Below are positions 1 to 5,186 of a DNA stretch of 11,029 bases, in pieces (within the stretch, counting starts at the first letter, position 1; each line of letters opens with the position of its first letter). Where the stretch lies: the NCBI GenBank assembly GCA_023446865.1, contig JAEXPL010000081.1:1-11029 (forward strand), given 5' to 3'. A program made the position numbers and the translations under genes. Below the pieces are notes generated by a model. The model was not told where the DNA came from. It searched no databases and worked only from the letters and a program-made list of their open reading frames with translations. The stretch comes from Verrucomicrobiota bacterium (GTDB taxonomy: Bacteria > Verrucomicrobiota > Verrucomicrobiia > Opitutales > Opitutaceae).

Positions 1-1
1 T

Positions 2-1105
2 CAATGCGGCATCTCGCGCAAGATCGAGGATCCGAAGGAGCGCCAGCGCCTCAAGAAGATGCTCCAGGAACTCACCATTCCCGAGGGCATGGGCGTCATC
101 GTCCGCACCGCCGGCGAAGGCAAGAAGTCCCGCTACTTCGTCCGCGACCTCCACATCCTCCTCAAGAAGTGGGAGGAGATCTCGCGCCGCATGGAGTCCG
201 ATCGCCCGCCGACCTGCCTCTACCAGGAACCCGACATCGTCGAACGCACCGTCCGCGACTTCCTCACCGAGGATGTCGACCGCGTGCTCATCGACAACAA
301 GGACGACTTCGCACGGGTGCAGGACATCGTCGGCCTGATCTCCAAGCGCTCCCGCGCCAAGATCCACCACTACGCCGACAGCATCCCGATCTTCGAACGA
401 TTCAACATCGAGCGCCAGATCGAGCAGACCTTCAACCGCCACGTCCAGCTCCCCTCCGGCGGCCAGATCGTCATCGACGAGACCGAGGCCCTCGTGGCCA
501 TCGACGTCAACACCGGCTCCCATAAGGCGAAGTCCGGCGAGGAGAAGAACACGATCTTCCAGGTCAACCTTGAGGCTGCCACCGAGATCGCCCGCCAGAT
601 CCGCCTGCGCAACATGGGCGGCCTGGTCATCATGGATTTCATCGACATGAAGGAGCGGCGCCACCGCAACCAAGTGTTCGACCGCATGGTGGCCGCGATG
701 GCGGAGGACAAGGCCAAGAACCACATCCTTCCGATTTCGACGCTCGGCATCATGCAGATGACCCGCCAGCGCCAGCAGGAGTCGCTCGCCTCCAACCTCT
801 ACACCGACTGCCCGTACTGCCGCGGCCGTGGCATCGTGAAGTCGGCCACGACGGTTTCGGTCGAGCTTCAGCGCCGCCTCGGCTCCATCGTGCGCCGCCT
901 CCAGCTGCGCCACCCGGGCAAGGAGTTTTCGCTGCGCGTCCTCGTGCACCCGAGCGTGCTCGAGCGCCTCAAGATCGAGGACGCCGACCTGCTCGTCCGC
1001 ATGGAGAAACTCTACGGCGTGAAGCTCTCGTTCCGCGCCGACCCGAACTACCACGTCGAGAACTACAAGGTCCTCAACGCCATCTCCGGCGAAGAGTACC
1101 GCTGA
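2..1105 (+). CDS. rng: Rne/Rng family ribonuclease (RNase E/G), 5'-truncated by window edge
   Basis: This is a single-strand-specific endoribonuclease that acts in rRNA/tRNA processing and mRNA decay in the cytoplasm. The frame is open from base 2, so the N-terminal part with the S1 domain lies outside the window; 367 residues are visible. The first residues (CGISRKIEDPKERQRLK) match the family before its RNase H-like/5'-sensor region. The DNase I-like catalytic core follows: AIDVNTG at bases 497-517, with the metal-binding Asp at 503-505 (equivalent to E. coli RNase E D303), and VIMDFIDM with the second Asp at 635-637 (equivalent to D346). CPYC at 809-820 is the Zn-link motif. The protein ends about 100 residues later without a long disordered scaffold, so it is RNase G-like in build. 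Nothing looks broken. It is followed directly by a terminator. Family assignment is near certain; rng versus rne is less so. Confidence 0.96.
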   Translation, partial: QCGISRKIEDPKERQRLKKMLQELTIPEGMGVIVRTAGEGKKSRYFVRDLHILLKKWEEISRRMESDRPPTCLYQEPDIVERTVRDFLTEDVDRVLIDNKDDFARVQDIVGLISKRSRAKIHHYADSIPIFERFNIERQIEQTFNRHVQLPSGGQIVIDETEALVAIDVNTGSHKAKSGEEKNTIFQVNLEAATEIARQIRLRNMGGLVIMDFIDMKERRHRNQVFDRMVAAMAEDKAKNHILPISTLGIMQMTRQRQQESLASNLYTDCPYCRGRGIVKSATTVSVELQRRLGSIVRRLQLRHPGKEFSLRVLVHPSVLERLKIEDADLLVRMEKLYGVKLSFRADPNYHVENYKVLNAISGEEYR

Positions 1106-1138
1106 GCGCTCTTTCCGCGACACGTTCGCCAACCTTCG

Positions 1139-1172
1139 AGCGCCCGGCCCTTCAGCCAGGCGCTTTTCTTTT
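1139..1172 (+). terminator. Intrinsic terminator of the RNase E/G gene
   Basis: AGCGCC (1139-1144) pairs perfectly with GGCGCT (1159-1164). An inner GGC/GCC helix (1146-1148 with 1155-1157) is stacked above a single C-A mismatch, closing a 6-base loop. The run TTTTCTTTT follows at 1164-1172. It lies 33 bases after the stop codon at 1105. Shape, position and T-run all fit a Rho-independent terminator reading on the plus strand. Confidence 0.8.
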
Positions 1173-1205
1173 GTCTCCAGCCAAATCCTCCGCGCCCTCC
1201 CGGTC

Positions 1206-1224
1206 GGCGGCGCGCGGCGCCGCC
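1206..1224. repeat. Perfect 8-bp stem-loop in the leader of the helical-repeat gene
   Basis: GGCGGCGC (1206-1213), GCG loop, GCGCCGCC (1217-1224). A second imperfect stem (GCTTGGCG with CGCC-G-AAGC, 1232-1252) lies between it and the GTG start at 1269. No T-run follows, so it is not an intrinsic terminator. A leader RNA structure is possible, but such stems also arise by chance at this GC content. Confidence 0.35.
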
Positions 1225-1268
1225 ACTGCGAGCTTGGCGAACACGCCGAAGCCTGTCCGACTTGGCCC

Positions 1269-2000
1269 GTGCAAACCCGTCTCGTCGCCGCCGCCAGCGG
1301 CGCGTTGTTCGCGCTCGGACTCTCGCTGCTGGCTCTCCGCCCCGCCGTCGCCCGGCCGGACGCCGCGGCATCCGCGCCGGGACTGAGTGCTGGGGAAGTG
1401 CTGCCCACCCGGGCCGCGGCGCTCCCGCCGGCGGCGGGTCCGGCCATCCGCCCCGTCTCGACTCTCCCGCCTTCCCCCGAGATCCGCGCCGAAGTCGCGC
1501 TCACGATCGGCGACCGCGAGCAGCGCACCGCCGCCCTCGCCGAAGCACTCGCCGCCTGGGCCGTCAGCGATGCCGGCGACGCGCTCGTCTGGCTCGAGCG
1601 ACACCCCGCGCAGGACAAGGCGCTGCTCACCCAAGCGATCGGCGAAGGCCTCGCCACCGACCCCGCCGGCACCACCTTCGCCCTCTCCTACCTGTCGCAG
1701 GACCGCGAATTCGGCGGCGCGCTCGCCGGTGCACTCGTCCGTGCTCTTGCCGCGCATGGCAACTCGCCCGCCGCCGTGCGCCTCGCCAACGCCACCCCTG
1801 CCGGTTGGGCCCGCGAATGGGCTACCGTCGCGTTCACGAACCTCGCCTACGAGGATGCCGCCACCGCCCTCGAGGCGCTCGCCGCGGTCGGCGATCCCAC
1901 CCTGCGCCGCACGGCCGCGGCGGCGATCATCGCCGGCTGGGCAGAACGCGATCCCGCCGAATGCGCCGCCTATTGCGCGATCCTCGAGCCGCGTAGTTGA
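1269..2000 (+). CDS. Exported Ala-rich alpha-helical repeat protein, function unknown
   Basis: This 243-residue protein starts at a GTG and I do not recognise its function. The start was chosen because it gives a clean signal peptide: MQTRLV, a hydrophobic stretch to about residue 23, then PAVA at 25-28. A Pro/Ala-rich linker follows to about residue 70. The rest is predicted helical with a repeated pattern of Trp-Ala followed by an acidic/Asp-Ala or Asp-Pro turn: WAVSDAGDALVWLE (97-110), GLATDPAGTTFALSYL (127-142), WATVAFTNLAYEDAATALEAL (184-204) and WAERDPAECAAYCAIL (224-239). Spacing is about 40 residues, as in HEAT/TPR-like superhelices common in verrucomicrobial exported proteins. No Shine-Dalgarno is visible. 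It stands alone between the RNase terminator and a convergent minus-strand locus. Binding or scaffold roles in the periplasm would fit, but this is a guess. Confidence 0.8.
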   Translation: MQTRLVAAASGALFALGLSLLALRPAVARPDAAASAPGLSAGEVLPTRAAALPPAAGPAIRPVSTLPPSPEIRAEVALTIGDREQRTAALAEALAAWAVSDAGDALVWLERHPAQDKALLTQAIGEGLATDPAGTTFALSYLSQDREFGGALAGALVRALAAHGNSPAAVRLANATPAGWAREWATVAFTNLAYEDAATALEALAAVGDPTLRRTAAAAIIAGWAERDPAECAAYCAILEPRS

Positions 2001-2030
2001 GAACCGGCGCCATTGCAGCCCGGGTCGCGA

Positions 2031-2252
2031 TCAGGCCGCTTCTCTGGTCACGGGGGCGGTGTTGTGTGTCACCCAGCCTTGCCGCCGCAGCGCCGCCAGG
2101 CGGTCCACCCCGTCGCTCCCCGTCTCGGCCCCCTTCCCTCGATCCGCGCTGCTCGTCTTCAGGGCGCGCGCCGCCGCGCATCGCGTCCACCACGTCCCCG
2201 TTGCGGCGGCCGATTCACCAGAGGGCGGGACAAGAAGGCGGAGGAGGTGCAT
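2031..2252 (-). CDS. Possible 73-residue hypothetical protein
   Basis: The frame starts MHLLRLLVPPSGES and ends APVTREAA. No family is recognised. In favour: about 82% of third codon positions are G or C, close to real genes in this window, and a TACACT hexamer sits 6 bases before the ATG, preceded by ordered repeats (see the regulatory entry). Against: the composition is unremarkable, the ATG has GGAGG only one base upstream (too close for a normal ribosome binding site), and the frame continues open further upstream into the permease antisense region, as random frames do here. If real, its transcript would be nearly leaderless. It would read away from the permease gene in the same direction. 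Confidence 0.3.
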   Translation of the reverse strand: MHLLRLLVPPSGESAAATGTWWTRCAAARALKTSSADRGKGAETGSDGVDRLAALRRQGWVTHNTAPVTREAA

Positions 2253-2258
2253 GCCTCC

Positions 2259-2312
2259 AGTGTAGCCGACGCGCGTCACAACCTCGTGACACCGCCGTGA
2301 CCACGAGGTGAA
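2259..2312 (-). promoter_or_regulatory. Candidate activator site: 11-bp-spaced GTCAC repeats before a -10-like box
   Basis: Read on the minus strand, TTCAC (2312-2308), GTCAC (2301-2297) and GTCAC (2290-2286) repeat at exactly 11 bp. A further unit at 2279-2275 is inverted (GTGAC). TACACT follows at 2264-2259, with no good -35 hexamer. Two GTCA cores in direct repeat 11 bp apart at the -35 position is the layout of PhoB-type pho boxes, which regulate phosphatase genes in many bacteria. The same block also contains an 8-bp inverted repeat (ACCTCGTG 2281-2288 with CACGAGGT 2302-2309) and a 6-bp one (GTGAAC 2308-2313 with GTTCAC 2324-2329). The pattern is seen in the sequence; the regulator is inferred. 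Confidence 0.35.
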
Positions 2313-2325
2313 CTCCCGCCGCCGT

Positions 2326-3549
2326 TCACGACACCGGAGCGAGGTTCTCGCCGACCGGGGTCGAGCACGCGCGCCACGCCGGCCATCCACCGGCAGCGAG
2401 GCAAAGCGCCACCATTGTCGCCGGTGCCCACAACAGCACCACATCCCACCGCGGCAGCTCCAGCAGCACGCCCGTGTGCGCCTGCAGGAGCCGCGCGATG
2501 CCCAGTCCGAGCCCGACGTGAACCACCAGCCCAGCCGCGGAGCCCACAGCACCGATCACCGCCGCCTCGCCCAGCACCGCGGCCAGGAGCGTCGTCCGCG
2601 GCGCACCCAGTGCGCGCAGGATCGCCCAGTCGCGGCGCCGCACGTTCATCGAGCCGTGCAGCGCCACCAACACGCACAACACGGCCATGCCGCCGGCGGC
2701 GACCGTGCCCAGCGCCAGCACGCGATCAAACCAGAGAAACCGCTCGAACAACCCCGCCAGCACCGCCGCCACCGGCCACGCCAGCGTGTACCGCGTGCCG
2801 GCCCGGTTGTACTCGTGGTCCAGCTGAAAGCCGAGTGCGCGCAACTCCGGCCGGAACCGCACCAGCACCGCGCTCACCGACTCCGCCGCATGGGAGCTGT
2901 GCCCGGCGAGATGCTGCAACTCTTCGAGCGGTATCCAGATCACGCGATCCAGCGGCGTGCCCGTCGGCTCCAGCACGCCGACCACCTCGAACTCCTCCGC
3001 GTGGTCGCCTTCCTCGCTGTGGTCGAGCCCATGGTTCGGATGGATGCGGTCGCCCACCTGCAGGCCGAGCCGCTCCGCGGCGAACGCGCCCACCACCGCC
3101 TCCGCTCGTCCCGCCGCAAACAGCCGCCCGCCGGACACGAGGCCCGGCGCACGACCGTGGCCCCACTCCGCCGCCGCCAGAAGCTCCCGCGGCGCGCCGA
3201 CCACCCGCCAACCCTGGAAATTGTCGCCCATGGCGAGCGGATACGCCGCCGCCACCGCCGGATTCTGCCGCAGCCGCTCCACCGCCGCGGCGTCGACCAG
3301 TCCCGGAGGCGTCTCGAGGTGGAACAACGCCGCCAGCACCAGCTGCAGCGGCGACCCGCGCGCGCCGAGCACGGCGTCGAACTCGCCCACCGCTCCGGTG
3401 AACGCACGCTGCGTCTCGCGCCGCACCGTCCACGCCGTCACAAAGCCGCCCAAGGCAAGCGCCACGAGCACCGCCGCGAGCACCGACGGCAGCAGGTGTT
3501 GGCGCAGTCCGCGACGAGCTAGGACAAACCAAGGGAATCGAAGAGTCAT
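2326..3549 (-). CDS. FtsX/MacB-type ABC transporter permease with His clusters
   Basis: This is an inner-membrane permease of about 407 residues. A transmembrane helix lies near residues 20-40 (SVLAAVLVALALGGFVTAW), followed by a periplasmic domain of about 220 residues. Three more helices at about 275-300, 320-352 and 370-393 form the FtsX domain, including the conserved RRRDWAILRALGAPR. The segment ARGSPLQLVLAALFHLETP near the start of the periplasmic domain is typical of the permeases paired with DUF3299 proteins (from memory). Two His/acid clusters stand out: HPNHGLDHSEEGDHAEE (about 170-186) and QHLAGHSSH (about 212-220). They hint at metal binding. The ATG at 3549 was chosen; a GTG at 3558 would add three residues. 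The partner ATPase lies upstream, separated by an unusual 183-bp structured gap. Such transporters often act on envelope substrates rather than small molecules. The substrate is unknown; a zinc link is inferred. Confidence 0.88.
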   Translation of the reverse strand: MTLRFPWFVLARRGLRQHLLPSVLAAVLVALALGGFVTAWTVRRETQRAFTGAVGEFDAVLGARGSPLQLVLAALFHLETPPGLVDAAAVERLRQNPAVAAAYPLAMGDNFQGWRVVGAPRELLAAAEWGHGRAPGLVSGGRLFAAGRAEAVVGAFAAERLGLQVGDRIHPNHGLDHSEEGDHAEEFEVVGVLEPTGTPLDRVIWIPLEELQHLAGHSSHAAESVSAVLVRFRPELRALGFQLDHEYNRAGTRYTLAWPVAAVLAGLFERFLWFDRVLALGTVAAGGMAVLCVLVALHGSMNVRRRDWAILRALGAPRTTLLAAVLGEAAVIGAVGSAAGLVVHVGLGLGIARLLQAHTGVLLELPRWDVVLLWAPATMVALCLAAGGWPAWRACSTPVGENLAPVS

Positions 3550-3569
3550 GGAAATCACATGTACCGCAA

Positions 3570-3575
3570 ATTATG
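3570..3575 (-). promoter_or_regulatory. Possible -10 box ahead of the permease gene
   Basis: On the minus strand CATAAT (3575-3570) matches the -10 consensus at five of six bases in a locally AT-richer patch, about 20 bases before the permease ATG. No acceptable -35 hexamer is found 16-18 bp upstream. It would give the permease its own weak or activated promoter downstream of the hairpin pair. Confidence 0.25.
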
Positions 3576-3604
3576 GAGCCTTGGGCGATGGATTGAGCGA
3601 GGTG

Positions 3605-3721
3605 GACCGCGTTGCCCCCAACGCGGTCGTGGACGGGAGTTGCCGCGAACAGCGTCAACCCACGAACGAGCAGGAAACCGCTGCGGACCGAGTCTTCGAC
3701 GCGCTTGGGGGCAAGCGCGTC
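3605..3721. repeat. Pair of mirror-image hairpins with complementary loops (REP/MITE-like)
   Basis: Hairpin A has GACCGCGTT (3605-3613), loop GCCCCC, and AACGCGGTC (3620-3628). Hairpin B has GACGCGCTT (3698-3706), loop GGGGGC, and AAGCGCGTC (3713-3721). Both have perfect 9-bp stems and 6-base loops, and the loops are exact complements. Hairpin B resembles the reverse complement of A, and the likeness extends outward through GTCCACC, so the two form an inverted pair about 70 bp apart. They fill the gap between the ATPase stop and the permease start. No T-run follows either hairpin, so they are not ordinary terminators. Options are a REP-type palindrome pair, a small non-autonomous mobile element, or a kissing-loop RNA affecting permease expression. 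Confidence 0.7.
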
Positions 3722-3732
3722 CACCGCGAGCG

Positions 3733-4434
3733 TCAGGATATCAGGAGCGTCTCGGCCGCGGTCCGGTTGATCTCGGCGAAGTCCCGCACTGCGGGGAACG
3801 CGGCCAAGGCGCGCTCGTCGTGGCTCACGAGGAGCAACGCCGCGCCGGTCTCGGCGCAGCCCTCGCGCAGCAACGCGAGCGTCGCAGCAGCGTGCCGGGC
3901 GTCGAGCGCCGCCGTCGGCTCGTCGGCCAGCACGAGCGCCGGATGATTCATGAGCGCCCGCGCCACCGCCACGCGCTGCTGTTGTCCGACCGAGAGTTCG
4001 TCGGGGAATCGGTTCGCCGCGTCCGCCACTCCCATCCGCTGCAACAGTGCCAGCGCCCGCGTGGCGTCCGGCGTACCGGCGAAGCACATCGGGAGCAGCA
4101 GGTTCTCCAGACAGGTACAGCCGCGCAGGAGGTTGAGCGTCTGGAAGACGTAGCCGATCCGCCTCGCGCGGAGGCGGTCGCGCGTCCGCTCGGCCGCCGG
4201 GGCCATCACCTCGCCAGCGATGTGGACTTCGCCTGTATCGGGCTCCAGGACTCCGGCGATCAGGTGGAGCAACGTGGACTTGCCACAACCGCTCTCGCCG
4301 CGGAGCGCGAGCTGTTCGCCGGCGGCCAGCGTGAAGGAGTTGATCGCCACCACCGGGCGGCGATCGCCGCCAGCGTCACGAGAGAAAGACTTGTGAACGC
4401 CGCGCAGCGAGAGCGCGGAAGGAACAGTTGTCAT
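3733..4434 (-). CDS. ABC transporter ATP-binding protein (MacB/LolD type)
   Basis: This 233-residue cytoplasmic ATPase energises the FtsX-type permease encoded next on the same strand. All nucleotide-binding motifs are present: Walker A GESGCGKST (46-54), Q-loop Gln at 98 (YVFQTLNLL), signature LSVGQQQR (147-154), Walker B LVLADEP (167-173) with the catalytic Glu at 172, D-loop ALD (176-178) and H-loop His205 (VSHD). The signature has Val where the usual LSGGQ has its first Gly, a variant I associate with this transporter subfamily. The ATG at 4434 was chosen because homologous sequence (SLRGVHKSF) begins right after it; the open frame upstream to 4680 is low-complexity and overlaps the PEP-CTERM gene in another frame. 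No Shine-Dalgarno is visible. The start lies only 8 bases after the T-run of a strong terminator, so expression probably depends on read-through, attenuation or an unseen promoter. Confidence 0.93.
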   Translation of the reverse strand: MTTVPSALSLRGVHKSFSRDAGGDRRPVVAINSFTLAAGEQLALRGESGCGKSTLLHLIAGVLEPDTGEVHIAGEVMAPAAERTRDRLRARRIGYVFQTLNLLRGCTCLENLLLPMCFAGTPDATRALALLQRMGVADAANRFPDELSVGQQQRVAVARALMNHPALVLADEPTAALDARHAAATLALLREGCAETGAALLLVSHDERALAAFPAVRDFAEINRTAAETLLIS

Positions 4435-4442
4435 CGGGTTGG

Positions 4443-4486
4443 AAAAGAGAAAAGGGGGCGGCGGCGCGCACCGCACCGCCACCCCC
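4443..4486 (-). terminator. Strong intrinsic terminator/attenuator between PEP-CTERM and ATPase genes
   Basis: In minus-strand RNA, GGGGGUGGCGG (4486-4476) pairs over 11 bp with CCGCCGCCCCC (4464-4454), including one G-U pair, around an 11-base loop. TTTTCTCTTTT (4453-4443) follows. On the plus strand the same position is a C-A mismatch and no T-run follows, so the structure is built to work on the minus strand. It begins 24 bases after the PEP-CTERM stop codon and its T-run ends 8 bases before the ATPase ATG. Confidence 0.8.
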
Positions 4487-4510
4487 ACCCTCACACACAG
4501 GAGAGTTCCA

Positions 4511-5170
4511 TCAGGCCTGTTTCCGTGCGAAGCGACGCCGCCAGAACGCGAGGGCCGCACAGGCCGCCGCGCCGAGGGCGCCCCAAGTCGCCGGTTCGGG
4601 CACCGGCTGCCCGCGGAAGGCAAGGTCGTCATAGAAGCCGCCACCCTGGAGCACGATCCCGTCGATGGTCGCGTCGCCACTCCACTGCGGCATTGCCAGC
4701 GGGACAGTCGCGTCGAAACCGATCCGGCCCACGATCGAATCGGCCGAGAGCAGCCAGATCGAGGACTCGCCCAGGTCGCCGAACGGACTGTTGTCGAGCG
4801 TCGTGGTGAACGAGCTCAACCGGAATGGCTGCCCGAAACGGATCAATACGGGCCCGAAGAGCGCGTTGAGGGCCTGACTACCGGAAGGCGCCACCCCGAA
4901 GCCGTAGAGGGCCGGATTGGCGGTCCCCACGGGCGAGTACAGGTCGCTCACGGAGTCGATCGTCCACCGCTCGGAGCCGGCGATCGCCGAACCGAACTCA
5001 TCGGGCCGCGGCGCCCAGGCGGCTTTGTGGAAGCTGAGATCGGCCCAGCCGCCGGAGACCGCCGGCGACAGCGGCCACGTCTCGAAATCGGTATGGAACG
5101 ATATCGAGGCGTGAGCGGAGGCGGCACCAATCAGCGCCGCGACGAGGAGACGGAGAACGTTTGCCTTCAT
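4511..5170 (-). CDS. PEP-CTERM sorting-domain protein, exported
   Basis: This 219-residue exported protein has an N-terminal signal peptide (MKANVLRLLVAALIGAASAHA, residues 1-21) and a classic C-terminal sorting signal. That signal is VPEP at 190-193, a hydrophobic helix at about 196-210, then RRRFARK. In PEP-CTERM systems such proteins are handled by an exosortase after export and commonly end up at the cell surface or in extracellular matrix. The mature region is rich in Ser, Gly and aromatic residues (SFHTDFETWPLSP, FTTTLDNSPFGDLG) and looks like a beta-sandwich, but I do not recognise a named domain. GGAG lies 9 bases before the ATG, one of the few plausible ribosome binding sites in this window. 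It follows the alkaline phosphatase gene after only 16 bp, so the two are probably co-transcribed, and a terminator follows it. No exosortase gene lies in the window. Confidence 0.88.
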   Translation of the reverse strand: MKANVLRLLVAALIGAASAHASISFHTDFETWPLSPAVSGGWADLSFHKAAWAPRPDEFGSAIAGSERWTIDSVSDLYSPVGTANPALYGFGVAPSGSQALNALFGPVLIRFGQPFRLSSFTTTLDNSPFGDLGESSIWLLSADSIVGRIGFDATVPLAMPQWSGDATIDGIVLQGGGFYDDLAFRGQPVPEPATWGALGAAACAALAFWRRRFARKQA

Positions 5171-5186
5171 GACGAGGGTCTCCGGT

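Larger units (their letters stand above)
2001..2325. other. Intergenic stretch between convergent genes; no confident gene
   Basis: This 325-bp stretch lies between the helical-repeat gene (plus) and the end of the permease gene (minus). It holds one doubtful minus-strand ORF (2031-2252) and, upstream of it, a cluster of overlapping short palindromes and 11-bp-spaced repeats (2275-2329). Plus-strand ORFs here have unnatural Pro/Arg-rich compositions and no recognisable motifs. I see no tRNA, insertion-sequence end or intrinsic terminator with a T-run. Confidence 0.6.

Noticed and set aside
2282..2308. Terminator for the permease gene
   Set aside because: The inverted repeat is well placed after the stop codon but has a 13-base loop and no T-run on the minus strand, and it overlaps the 11-bp repeat pattern.
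2308..3522. 404-codon open frame on the plus strand
   Set aside because: It is antisense to the FtsX-type permease. The product is Arg/His/Gln-rich without domains, while the minus frame has transmembrane helices and family motifs.
2726..4288. Minus-strand open frame bridging the ATPase and permease genes, suggesting a fusion
   Set aside because: It is out of frame with both real proteins and translates the hairpin gap into residues unrelated to either family.
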